From: Dichetophora obliterata
Lineage: Eukaryota; Arthropoda; Insecta; Diptera; Sciomyzidae
NCBI GenBank assembly: GCA_963920525.1
Contig: OY986437.1
Location: 61,851,330-61,915,329, forward strand
DNA length: 64,000 nucleotides
Direction of reading: 5' to 3'
The position numbers and the translations under genes are program-made. Under the pieces are notes generated by a model. That model was not told the DNA's origin and did not search any database. It was given only the letters and a program-made list of their open reading frames with translations. Of the stretch, positions 1 through 10,400 are shown piece by piece; position 1 is the stretch's first letter, and each line of letters opens with the position of its first letter.

Positions 1-1189
1 AGACAAAGTTTAACCTATTGAATCTCAAGGCAGCTAATAAACTTTCGAATTTCTTAAGAAGGAGAGGTACATTTGTAGTTCATGAAAAAATCATCTTTTT
101 TAGATATTATTTTGAACAGTTTACTAAACTTAAACAAAACTTAAACAGTTTACTAAACTTATACTGTTTACTAAACTTAAAGCTGTTATTAAGCAAATCA
201 TGACGAAAACGTAAAGCCAAAAGATCAAACTAAAGTCCAACAAATAAAAGCTCCACTTCAAGTGATCTTTGAACCTTTCAAATACTTAGATATTTTTTTT
301 TAATGGTGTTGCTTTAAAAAAACCTGAATTTAAAACGCTCCAACACATTTTGTTTAATCTTTGTTCAAGTAAAAGTTCACTGCTTTCTCTGAAAAACTAA
401 TCCGTTTTATTTTTGTTTTATTGCATTGGGTGCAAAAAAAGATGTGAGTGAAAAAATGGTGTTTCGAGAAAATCTAGTCTAAGTTTTTTGAGAACTTGTA
501 GCTCGAAAACTAATGGTTTAATTTTGCTGGTTTCTTTTTTAAAATTAATTCTGAAGCTTATTTCAGTGAATAATCAAATTTATTTATTAAATTTATATTA
601 AATTTTATTAAATTATATTAAATTATATTAAATTTAACTTTTTTTAAAAAAGTCATGTCGGACGTTTATTTTCTGGAATACCAGAATTTTTTGTTTTTTC
701 TAAACTCAGAATTTGTGATCTCGGCAGCAAAATAAGCAATTCCTGAATAAATCATCAAAATCGGCAGACGAAATCCCATGTCGGTGGTTAATGGGTTAAA
801 TAAAATGCTAGATCTTATTTACATATCTTTAAATATTTAATATGATATTTCGTAATGTCTCTATCAGAAAACTGCACAAGCCTACTTGAAGTTCAAGCAT
901 TTTCATGCATGTATCCAAACTTGAAAAAGCAAACTTTAGCCTACTTGTAAAAAAACTAGACACAAGTGATATCCCTACTTTCTCGTTGACTTGGCTTGTT
1001 GAGACTTACTTTGTCGGGCAGAAAGTTGAAAAGTTTGAAATTATCGGCAAAAGCTGCTTGTAAGCTCGCAAGTATCCAATAATTTGAATTTAAAGCAAGT
1101 GTCCAAAAAATTCAATGAGCTTGTGTAGGAAAAGCTTAAGCGTATTAGGACTTTTCAGGGTTCTCTGGATTCCGTGATTGGAAGTTTTA
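1..1189. other. AT-rich non-coding stretch, no gene recognised
   Basis: No open frame here resembles a known protein. About 116-186 holds three near-copies of CAGTTTACTAAACTTA, and about 575-640 holds an AT-rich run built from TTATATTAAA-type words. I see nothing else I can support. Confidence 0.6.
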
Positions 1190-1345
1190 GGGGGTAGATG
1201 ATTCCGATCTGATGTCAGAATTTAAAATTCCGGATAGAGCTGGCACCTAGATTTTTTTGTATTTATGCGAATTCTTGTAATTTGAGAAATTCTGACAACG
1301 GATTTGATTTCGAATCACACTTTTAAAATTTAAGATGCAGGTTAG
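1190..1345. repeat. Isolated copies of the GTCAGAATTT repeat module, head to head
   Basis: The stretch from 1199 shares the order GATTCCGATCTG, GTCAGAATTTAAAATTCC, GGCACCTA, a T-rich run and GAATTC with the tandem monomers at 37.2-38.0 kb. From about 1285 the words TTCTGACAACGGA and TTTCGAATC match the same monomer in the opposite orientation. It is therefore a degenerate, inverted pair of the module that is tandem in the foldback element and also resembles the Transib subterminal repeats. Confidence 0.6.
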
Positions 1346-1435
1346 GGTTGTTACCTAAAATTTTACCACAGTATGGTCAACTAGTAAAATATATTTTTAA
1401 GAGTTTTAAACATCATGTAACAGTTCGTACATTAA

Positions 1436-2064
1436 GTTTAACACTAAGGTACTATTACAGTGTGTAGCTATAAAAAATCTTTTTTATTTATATTTATACC
1501 TAGTATTATTAATTTTAATGATTTAAATTTTTTTACGTTATGAAGAATTATGCATGAGGAAATGAAAAAAAAATTTTTGTCTTTATTGTTGTTAATTTTC
1601 TACAGGGCGTTGAAGTAAGTAATTGTTGCAATTGGGTTCTCGTCTCCAGCATTCACAAAGCGCATTCTTGCGCAAGTGCATTCTTAAGTTAAGGGGTGTA
1701 GTTGAGCACTCAACCTACGCAAATAAAAAGAAAATAAAAAAAGGCATGTGTTGAAAAAAAATGAAGAAAAAACCCCCTTTTTTGCCGAAACTTTCAGCCA
1801 TACAAATATAAAAGTTTTTGGATAGGTCAAGTGATTTTATAGGTCAAGTGATCGAAAAACCTTGTTTTGAGAAAAACGCGATTAAAGATTTAAAGGTTCT
1901 TGAATATCACGCGACATATGAATATAATACATGTTATAATTTTTTCTATTTGATATTTTTTTCTAAAATTTTGTATACTTATTCTTAAGACCTTACAGAA
2001 CCTTATTCTAACAAAAAAATTGATTTTGAATTTTTTACACTCTGTAATAGTACCTTAATACGGT
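1436..2064. mobile_element. Probable MITE with about 25-bp inverted termini, right end split by a LINE
   Basis: The left end reads TTTAACACTAAGGTACTATT and continues ACAGTGTG. The right end, read on the minus strand, has AAGGTACTATTACAGAGTG and, once the LINE at 2065-3152 is removed, continues outwards to TTTAACCGTATT at about 3170. The termini therefore match apart from a small indel. There is no coding capacity. No TSD was identified, so the family is unknown. Confidence 0.5.
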
Positions 2065-3152
2065 ATCTAAATGCACTAAGAATGGAGAAAATCGGTAGTT
2101 ACAAGGCAGGGAATTTTACGGGTCACATGAAGATACTAAAAACCTTTGAAAATGACCGCTTTTTAAAATCCCCGACAGGATGCTGCCGAAGGTAAACTTC
2201 ACAAAACGCTTCAAGGTCGTTATACCCAATAGGCAACTATGGAGGAATGCTAGCTTCACAGTTTATCCTGGCTCACAGATATGGTACACTGATGGGTTAA
2301 AACTAGAAAATGGAGCAAGTGGAGCGGGGATATATGGTCCCAAGTTCCAAGAAACTCTTCCAATGGGATTCACGCCGACAATATTCCAGGCGGAGGTATA
2401 CTCCATTGAAGTTTGTGTCAGAGAATATCTCCGCAGGAAACCAAATTGGGCTCACATCTACATACTTTCAGATAGTCAAGCAGTTTTAAAAGCCCTTCAA
2501 GCCTACGAACTTGAATCAAGACTAGTCGTCAACTGCGTAGAGCTATTAAATACGCTGGGATAAAGGTGGGTTCCAGGTCACGAAGGATTTGAGAGCAACG
2601 AAAGGGCGGACTGCCTTGATAAAAGAGCAGCGTCTCAAACTCTTATAGGACCTAAACCATTCTGTAGCTTAGCAAAAGGCTACATTCTAGATAAAATTAG
2701 AGTATAGGAAGATAAGAAATTTCAGTGCCACTGGAACAACACTAATAGACAAAGGCAATCTAAGAAATTTTTAACTCCAAGCAAAGCAAAATCCAAAGAT
2801 CTGCTCAAGTTTTCCAAAGCAGACCTTAGAATTCTCACCAGTTTCTTCACAGGTCACTGCTCACTCAGACACCACCTTAAAAAGATGGGTCTTTCTGAAT
2901 CAGATGTCTGCAGACTAAGCGAGGAGGAAGAAGAAACCCCCGAACACATTCTATGCGAATGTCCGGCAATCCACAGCCTAAGACGCCTACATTTTGGAGG
3001 GGAAGTAGTGCCTCCGTCAACAATTTGGAACACCAAGCCACAGACAGTGCTAAAATATATAAAAAGCCTAAATCTGGAGTGTTAATTAAGGGCATGCACA
3101 ATAGATCCTATGGGTCGCAGTGCACATGGACCCACTATAAACTAACTAACTA
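2065..3152 (+). mobile_element. 5'-truncated RNase H-bearing LINE insertion with 13-bp TSD
   Basis: A non-LTR retrotransposon fragment on the plus strand. The 13 bases ACCTTAATACGGT lie at 2052-2064 and again at 3153-3165, which gives exact boundaries. The insert ends in a short CTAACTAACTAAC tail rather than poly(A). It is truncated at the 5' end, so only the C-terminal part of the polyprotein is present. It landed in the right terminus of a MITE-like element. Target-primed reverse transcription produces this pattern: variable-length TSD, 5' truncation and a simple-repeat tail. Confidence 0.88.
2066..3085 (+). pseudogene. LINE ORF2 C-terminus: connection region, RNase H and zinc finger (broken)
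   Basis: Translation starts with a block containing LNALRMEK and TGHMKIL, typical of the region just before RNase H in I-group elements. After a frameshift near 2175 the RNase H domain follows: WYTDGLKLENG (first aspartate), FQAEVYSIE (glutamate), ILSDSQAVLKAL (aspartate) and, past a TAA at 2561-2563, WVPGHEGFESNERADCLDKRA (the HxGxxxNExAD block). A second in-frame TAG lies at 2705-2707. The end carries a CCHC-like finger, VCRLSEEEEETPEHILCEC, in which the second cysteine has become serine. The frame stops at 3083-3085. Two stops and one frameshift mean it is inactive. Placement in the I/R1/LOA group rests on the RNase H plus finger; the exact clade is unknown. Confidence 0.85.
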
Positions 3153-3239
3153 ACCTTAATACGGTTAAAAATGTGTATAATTTTAATAGTTGTAATTTTA
3201 ATGTTGTAAAAAATTTATTGCTTAACAATAATTGAAATG

Positions 3240-4189
3240 AATTCGTTTGTGGTTATAATGCAGAGATAGGTGTTAATATATTTAAAACTAATGTTTTAAC
3301 TGTTTGCAATTCTTGTGTTCCGCGCTTAACCAAAAACAATCGTAAGCTTCCCTGGTACACAAGGGGTCCTAGGTAGCTTATAAATTAACGAAAAAAGTTT
3401 TTTAAGGCGACTAATGAGCCTATTTTTAAAGAAGCTTATTTGCAATCTATGCGTGAATTTAATTTTCTAAATAGATTTTTATATAAACAATAATACATCA
3501 TGCAATATGTATCTAATATTAAATCGAAACCTTAATCATTTTGAAACTTTATATAGTCTGAAAGAGGAGGCTCGCAAATTCCCACATCAATATTTTTTTA
3601 ACGAAAAGTGCGCAGTGAATATTCCGAACACAGTTTTCAAATTACTACAAATCCAACTTTGTTTTCGGAGATGATTTGCCTGTTAATTCCTTGAACCCTA
3701 TTGATGGCTTTAATGGTTTCTTATCAGTATCAGTTGATGAGGTTATTGAACCCATAAAAGAAATGAAAACTTATATTTTTAAAAAATCCTTATCAGAAGG
3801 AAATTTTTTAAAATGTTGGAAAATTGCTTCCATCACCCCCGTTTTTAAATCAGGTTCTAAAAGTAATGTTGCAAATTACCGGGCAATTTCAGGGCTATCT
3901 AATGCTTCTAAACTCTTTGAAAGTATAATTAAAGTGAAGCGTTGTTTTTTGATAAAACGTTATATTTGCCCTGAACAGCATGATTTTGTAGCTGGCAGGT
4001 TTACTCTTTCAAATTTGGCCCTTTTTTCTGAGTATTGTGTATCTTCTTTTGTGCAAGGATATCAAGTCGATGTAATATACTATAAACAGATTTCGCCAAG
4101 GCATTTGATAGAGTGTCTCATAAATTATTACTCTGAATACTATCGCAAATGGGATCTCATTCATCTTTTTGGAGTTCGATTAAATCTTA
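3240..4189 (+). pseudogene. Jockey-like LINE: linker and N-terminal half of reverse transcriptase (broken)
   Basis: From about 3315 the frame reads CVPRLTKNNRKLPWYTRG, the linker between endonuclease and reverse transcriptase in Jockey/CR1-type elements. The longest open part (3676-4203) has a clear RT start: CWKIASITPVFKSGSK, NYRAISGLSNASKLFE, then PEQHDFVAGRFTLSNL. After a frameshift near 4085 the first catalytic block reads DFAKAFDRVSHKLL. The last readable residues, FWSSIKSY, stop at 4189, where a MITE begins. Stops and frameshifts make it inactive. The downstream RT half at 10.19 kb begins at the matching place in the domain, so the two are probably one element split by about 6 kb. Confidence 0.82.
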
Positions 4190-4660
4190 AGGTCCAATTA
4201 TAATAGAAGTAACGTAATGTGGTCTAATGTCAAATGAGCAGTGTGTTCTTTCACTTATTGTTTCAAACAATACTTTCTTATACAATTGATTATAATTGAC
4301 GTAATGCAATGTAACGGGATGTAAAGATCCGTTGAATTTCGATTTCTACGTTACTTTACATTACGTCTGTTCAAAGAACAACTTTACATTGAGGTTAGAT
4401 TCGATTATTGCGCTATTTTTTATTGTTAAACTACGCTTTTTGTTGAGTTTTCGTTATTAATGTGATAGTTCTATATATCCACAGCTATAGATGATGAAGT
4501 CTTTATTGAACTTGTACGGGAACGTGCAATTATTTACGACAAACAACTGCCTGGGTACTGCCTATTATAATTGCTACAACGTTTACTTACATTACGGGCC
4601 GTTTCGATGACAGTTGACAAGATTTCGTTACTTTACATTACGTCTATTATAATTCGACCT
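4190..4660. mobile_element. MITE with TTA target duplication, PIF/Harbinger-like
   Basis: The ends AGGTCCAATTATAATAGAAG and (minus strand) AGGTCGAATTATAATAGACG match at 18 of 20 positions and are flanked by TTA at 4187-4189 and 4661-4663. A 3-bp TTA duplication is characteristic of PIF/Harbinger and Tourist-type MITEs. The interior has no coding capacity but repeats words of the type GTTACTTTACATTACGT in both orientations. It sits exactly at the break of the reverse-transcriptase relic. Confidence 0.72.
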
Positions 4661-5277
4661 TTACTTCATGTCACTTCGTAAGTGCTTCGTAAGCTCGTAT
4701 TTCGTAAAAACTTTCGAAACGTCACTTTTTTGACGTAGAATTACGTCTTACAGCGCGGTTTGTATGGGGGTCAGTTTCACGAATTTTTTCAAAGCGATAT
4801 TTGACAATTTGGGGTATACCTACAGCCTTTAATATTCATCGTACAAAGAAAAAAAAATGCCAAAATATCAGTTTTAATGGGAATAAAACGAATATCTAAT
4901 AAAATAGCAAAATCTAAGAAGATGAAAAATTCATATATTCGTATGAGAAATGCACAAGCTGCTTACCTGCAGTAGCTGCTTATGCTATTTTTAAGGTTGT
5001 TGTTGTTGTGTTTGCTTGTCTGGTTCGTAATTACGTCGTTCGTTGTTGTGCTGCTTTTGCTGTTGTTGTTGTTGGTTTTTATTAGTGTGTACGTAAAACA
5101 TACATATATAAATACACATCAGTTGCGTTCATTTTTTATTTATTTCCCATATAGCCAATCGGCTCGGTTGAAAACGGTGTGCACTTTTAAAAGCACTGAA
5201 GCGGACCGCTTCGATGTCAGCAAACTATGCATTGTGTGTTTCATACAAGCGTACTATTTATTAAATTGTATATTAAT

Positions 5278-5697
5278 GTTGATTTTCTATGATTTAAATA
5301 CAAATTCTAAATGTTTGATAGTTTAAATCATTCTTGATCTTAAATACAAATTCTAGTTGTTTGATAGTTTAAAATCGTTTATTGAGCTTTAGGTCAGGTT
5401 AGAACGATTAATTGCTCTAACGAATTTTTTTCAAAAAAACAACTGCAGCAACATTTTCAATATGAAAAGAAAAACAAACATCACTAGCTGATTAATTAGT
5501 TAGCTGATTGATTAACTAGTTAGAGCAATTAATTTTTCTAACCTGACCTAAAGCTCAATAAACAATTTTAAAATCTCAAACAAATATAATTTGTATTTAA
5601 AATCAAGAATGATTTAAACTATCAAACATTTAGAATTTGTATTTAAATCATAGAAAATCAAAACAACAAATAAAAAGGTCATATAGGAAACTTTAAG
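5278..5697. mobile_element. Foldback/hairpin element with about 160-bp arms
   Basis: The left arm (about 5278-5430) begins TTGATTTTCTATGATTTAA and ends with TTTAGGTCAGGTTAGAACG. The right arm (about 5515-5668) is its near-identical reverse complement, with a loop of about 85 bp. The 12 bases TTGTATATTAAT occur at 5266-5277 and 5698-5709 and may be a TSD, although about 30 bp lie between the right arm and the right direct repeat. No coding capacity. A transcript of this region would fold into a long hairpin. Confidence 0.7.
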
Positions 5698-5709
5698 TTG
5701 TATATTAAT

Positions 5710-6156
5710 TTTATTTGTTGTTAAACAATTGTAACCTTTTCTTGAAATGGTTTTTATTAAGTTGCAACAATAAACTAAACAATGAACGGCAACGCATCTG
5801 CACTACCTTGATTTCAATGCAGGATTCAATGCATATTTTAGAGTTTTTGGGCGAACGGGTGAAAAAGAGAGGGAGAAAAGACAAGAACAAACGACGCATC
5901 AAGCGAATATGACATTAATTTCAATTCGATTCTTGATAAATATAAAATAGGACTTTACAATAATATAGAGAACGGTTTAAAGGTACAAAAACATGTCGTT
6001 TTCATACCAGCAAATCAGACTCTGCCGTTTTAAGTACCGTTTAGCTGGCGCAGTAGCATTCATGGCTTGTTGGGTTGTAATGCAATAGAGAATACAGATG
6101 CATATAGCTAGAGAGCCAGAGAGTATGCGGCTACAAAAAAATTAACTATTACTAGC
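5710..6156. other. Non-coding stretch, nothing recognised
   Basis: Short open frames occur on both strands (for example 5715-5912) but overlap each other and resemble no protein I know. I see no terminal repeats in this stretch. Confidence 0.5.
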
Positions 6157-6618
6157 CAAGGTTGCCAGTTAAAATTTAAAACAATTCCGACAAAAGTTAC
6201 TTTTTTCACAATAACATAAATTAAATTCAACAAAAATTACCATTGTAAAGATAAACAAAAAAGTTTCTTCCGCAATAAAAAAATATCAAAAAAAAATCTC
6301 ACGATCATTAAAAATTACCACAAAAATACCACGCGTTTTAAAAATACCACCACAAATTTGATATGCATTTAAAATTGCCACAAAAATCTCATTAGCATAA
6401 AAATACCACAATAAGTCCCATATGCACAAACAATTTAAAAAACATTTTGAAATACCACAGAGAAACTTTACAATTTAAATAATACCGCGCTGAATTTCCA
6501 CGCCAATTAAAAAATACCACGCTGAATTAAAAAATTTAATAGGAATTCCCAGAAACAAAAATTCCAAAGGGCAGTTAAAAATTACCACGAAATTTTTCCA
6601 ACATAACTGGCAACGTTG
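6157..6618. mobile_element. hAT-like MITE with repeated TACCAC words
   Basis: The termini CAAGGTTGCCAGTTA and (minus strand) CAACGTTGCCAGTTA are 14/15 identical. The flanking octamers TTACTAGC (6149-6156) and CTACTAGC (6619-6626) differ at one base, as expected for an aged 8-bp hAT duplication. The interior is an A-rich degenerate tandem of words such as AAAAATACCACG, with no coding capacity. Confidence 0.68.
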
Positions 6619-6670
6619 CTACTAGCTGCTGATATTGTTGTTTTGGTTCTGCATACGCTGCAAAGGGCCG

Positions 6671-6825
6671 TTTTTCACTCGGCAATTCTATGAGCAATAA
6701 TTGCTTTCGCCACAAGTAGTTTGTTGACTACTCGGGTTTAATGGGGACTTTCGTAAACCCCCTCATGCGGGCGAATAATCCACAAACTGATTGCGGCAAA
6801 GGCAATTATTGCCGAGTGAAAAGCG
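6671..6825. repeat. Short inverted repeat around TTTTCACTCGGCAAT
   Basis: TTTTCACTCGGCAAT at about 6671 is matched by ATTGCCGAGTGAAAA at about 6810. Inside are further mirrored words, such as CAATAATTGCTTTCGCC and GGCAAAGGCAATTATTG. A third, partial copy (GACGAGTGAAAAGCGGG) follows near 6916. It is probably a decayed MITE. No TSD was seen. Confidence 0.5.
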
Positions 6826-7097
6826 AGACAAAGAGATCTTGTACCAGAGCAAGAGAACTATTGCTCTCGGAGTAATAATTGCTTTCGCCGCAAGCTCGAG
6901 AATTTTCGTGAGTGACGAGTGAAAAGCGGGATATAGTAAGCAAAGTTCTATTTATTTTCTGTGGACGATTCGGTTCATACCCTCTAACGCTGCTCAACTG
7001 CTGTGATCATGCTCTTTTCTGTGCGTCGTTGTTTTAGATTTGCTTGGTAATTGTTGTTGGTTCAGTTAGCTGAAATTTTTTTAGATGAGCTTAATTT

Positions 7098-7195
7098 TTA
7101 CTCGACATGAACAGCTGTATTTGACAACTAGCTCGCTTTTCTCTGCTTTCTACTGCATTCCTCTCCGAGTCGGCCCTACCTGGTTATTCTGCCAT
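7098..7195 (+). repeat. Dispersed repeat, copy 1 (second copy at 36545)
   Basis: The stretch contains GATGAACAGCTG-like sequence (CATGAACAGCTGTATTTGAC), then AACTAGCTCGCTTTT, CATTCCTCTCCGAGT and CCTACCTGGTTATTCTGC. All recur in the same order and orientation at 36545-36643 with few differences. The identity of the parent element is unknown. Confidence 0.6.
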
Positions 7196-7879
7196 GAGTT
7201 AGAGTACGAATAAAACGAATGTTTATTTTCAGCATGTACATATGTATACTACTACGCAAATTTGCGCATGCGTTACTAAGCATGCGTTGTGCTTTAAAAA
7301 CTACATTTATTTTTTAAATACCATAATAAATTCGAATTATTTTTATTATGCATTATATTCTTTCCATATTAAAAATTTATTTTGTTAACTAAAATTTCAA
7401 TTTTAAATTGCTTTTAAAATATACATATATGTATATGCTCTTTACTACAGGAAAAATAAATAATTCAAATTTACCCATGTTTATTTCCATTAATTAAACA
7501 TAACTTTGAATTACATTTCGTTTTAACCAACAAAACAAATGAAAAAGAACAACAAATTCATCACCATAAATATCAAACGAAAACTTTTTATAAAACAAAA
7601 CAAATTTTTACATGAATTTAATTGTGAGCTTTTTAGATCAGGTAAGTTTAAAGAAGGACAACAACAACAAATTTGTTTTTGAATAATTTTTATTTAGAAG
7701 ATGAAATACTTTAAAACAGTTTTGAAGAATATACATGAAAAAACCAGAATTTTTCTCTATTACTGTAGAAAAAGGAGTTCTACGTCTGTACTTACGATAC
7801 TATCGAAACTGTGTCTTTTTTATATGAACATTGAGATACGAAGTTCGTAACATTTTACACTCTGAATTTGTATCGTATA
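7196..7879. other. AT-rich non-coding stretch
   Basis: Contains TACATATGTATA-type words common in fly genomes. A short segment near 7784-7812 (TTACGATACTATCGAAACTG) recurs near 18826. No gene is supported. Confidence 0.5.
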
Positions 7880-9797
7880 TAGGGTTGCCAGTTTGGTAAT
7901 TAATTACCAAATTTGGTAGAAAATTTTTGACTTGGTAATTTTTTTATAGTTTTGGTAACTTTTTCCCTTTATTTTTTCCAAGAAATTCCATTTTTCCAAA
8001 AAATTGTATTTAAAATCAACGCATCATATGAAAATATTGCGAATCATGTCAAAAAAAATGTCAAAATATTTCAATCCTGAAATTTAACGCCAACAAAGAA
8101 GTCTCTTATAAAAGCGAAGCTACGAAGCTAGTTGGGTTTTAATACAATAAATAGCATAATGATTTCAAAGGAACTCTGCGAAATGAGAGACAAGCCTCAT
8201 TATGTGTGGTCTCCAGAAGAAGATTTTTAGAATTAAAATTGAGATTTTTTTCGCCATCAGCTCTAGTTTATGAGTTATAGGCAAAAATGTAAAAACATGT
8301 TATGTTCTAACAGAATAATATCTTTAAATTGCATCAGTCGATTTCGATCTTATTTGGCAGCTTTGATTAGGAAATATTCAGCACTATCATGCTTAATTTT
8401 TCACGCGGAATCGAAGAGGGAGTTTTAATTTTTAAGAAAAAACTCTTAAATATTTTGGACATTTTTAAGTTATTTTTTCCTGAATGTTTTTCTTCTTGTT
8501 AAGTTTCCTGATGTTCTTGAGGTTTTTCTTAAAAATGAAAACTCTCTTTTTAGATTCCACTTGAGAAGTTATTCATAATAAGGCTGATTAGGTCTAACCA
8601 TTTTTGTAAACAAATTCTTTTTCATCTTTTGTTTTGAAGATAATGGCCTTTAAAAATCATAAATTTTAAAACTTTTTCATGATAAAAATATTTGCTAGCG
8701 TGAATTGTCTCAATCATAAAAATATCTTTTGTCTTTGAAATTTAAGCATACATTTTACCTTTGCAAATATTGCGGATAATTCCAGATATATTTTGAAATT
8801 ACGAAAATTAATTACATTAAAAATGTAAAGGAAAAATTCCTAAACTAACTTACTGAAAAATTAGGGGTTTTCAGCCGCTTAAAGTTGCTTTGAATAAATT
8901 TAATAAAATTTTCGTTTCTCTCACAATATGTTTTTCTAAAACGTAAAAAGATATCAGCAAAAGCTTAAAATACTATGCAATAGTTTGTGCTTAGGAACAT
9001 TTATTGGAAAAAGAGCTGTATATCAAATTTTTTCATAACTCCTTAACTTGAGGTGATGGTGAAAAAGTTTCCTTATATTTAAAATCAGTGCGCGTAGTTA
9101 GAATTGATATCCTGTAAAGCAAACGAACTGTGTAGTTTCTGATTTTTAGTTATTACAAAATGATTAAAATTTAATCTTGAAGAAAGCGATAATTTTTTGA
9201 AAGCCATGTCCTTGTATTTATTAATTTACTTTCTTAAAATCAGTATAAATTGCCAATGAATGTGGTATATTTTTTTAGTTCCTTCTTATTTCAAATAAAA
9301 AAGATAACGATCTCATTTTTATAATACCATTAATTTATAATTTTTTGTTTTGTGACAAAAAAATTACGTTTACCTGAATTTACTACTTATTTGTGATTTT
9401 TACATTAATATAATAAATAAATTTTAAACAAGAAAAAAGTTATACTTTTTCTTTATATGTATGTATGTATTTTTTTTTATTTAACTCAAATAAAAAAGAT
9501 ATACGTCTCATTTTTATAAGTATATGAATTTTACTTACTTTTTATTTGGTTTTGTGATTTTTAGCCATTAAAAATAAGAAATTTTAAACAAGAAAAACGT
9601 AATACTTAATAATATTAACTAAATTTATTTTAGCACTATATCTGTTTATAATTTTAAGTATTTTAATGTTTTTTATTAACAAAAATTATAATTTTATTGA
9701 TTTTCGTACTTTTAAAAAAATGTTTGTTTAATTATTCTTATATAATTTTGGTAACTTTTTGATGAAATTTTGGTAACTAAATTTAAGTGGCAACCCT
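7880..9797. mobile_element. hAT-like element, about 1.9 kb, no intact transposase
   Basis: The left end TAGGGTTGCCA and the right end (minus strand) CAGGGTTGCCA match at 10 of 11 bases. The flanks ATCGTATA (7872-7879) and ATCGTGTA (9798-9805) differ at one base, consistent with an 8-bp hAT TSD. Both subterminal regions repeat the word TTTGGTAA or its complement. The interior is AT-rich. A short readable stretch near 8160-8228 (MISKELCEMRDKPHY) hints at former coding sequence but cannot be assigned. Confidence 0.68.
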
Positions 9798-10184
9798 GAT
9801 CGTGTATTGTAAATAAGCCTGCGTAACCTGTAAGCTGTCAAACTGCAGCTGTTTTGTGCTTCTAATTTTTCAAGCGTGTTTCTAGCAAAAAAAAATTGAC
9901 AAAACAAATGGTTAAAAGGTGTGTATTTCATTGAAACAAAGTTTTAACATATTTTATTGTTTATGCAAACATTTTTAGCAAAAAGCAAACGGAGCAACCC
10001 CATTCGTCCATAGAGTGAGGTGGAAACAAAGATCAGCTGCATTGACTTTGATAATCCTCGTTTTGTGAAGTGTATCATTGGCGTCAAAATAGTGTTTACG
10101 AATAAAGCTAGGAAAATTGCTATAAGTGTCAAAAAAAAGTTACAAACATTACGATACACGGCTTACGAAAACTTACGAAGTGAC

Positions 10185-10400
10185 ATGAATCGCACTATTA
10201 ATTCTTATAAATTTGTTGCTTCCTCGGGTTTTCCTCAAGGTAGTATCCTTGCAGCTTTGCTCTTTATCCTTTTTTGAATGATATTTCTAAGCATATTTGG
10301 AACTCTCGCTTTCTACTTTATGTGGACGACCTTAAATTATTTAACAAAATATCATGTACTTCAGATATTGCAGACTTTCAAATAGCATTCCTGTAAATTT
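10185..10400 (+). pseudogene. Jockey-like LINE: reverse-transcriptase palm fragment (broken)
   Basis: The frame reads NRTINSYKFVASSGFPQGSI, then LLFILF, and after a one-base shift NDISKHIWNSRFLLYVDDLK. GFPQGS is the conserved GxPQGS block and YVDD is the catalytic box (usually YADD in this group). The sequence decays after about 10385. It begins where the 3.2-4.2 kb fragment stops in the RT fold (SY, then NRT), so the two are best read as one element interrupted by later insertions. Confidence 0.78.

Larger units (their letters stand above)
4664..10184. mobile_element. Candidate 5.5-kb inverted-repeat block, itself a nest of other elements
   Basis: The left arm from 4665 (TTCATGTCACTTCGTAAGT, then TTCGTAAGC) matches, in reverse complement, the right arm ending at about 10184 (GCTTACGAAAACTTACG, then AAGTGACATGAA). 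Similarity continues for roughly 45-60 bp with small gaps. Outside it on both sides are halves of a reverse transcriptase. The inside holds a foldback (5278-5697), a hAT-like MITE (6157-6618), a small inverted repeat (6671-6825), a dispersed repeat (7098) and a hAT-like element (7880-9797). No transposase of its own was found and no TSD is obvious. The alternative is two unrelated insertions sharing a terminal motif. Confidence 0.45.
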
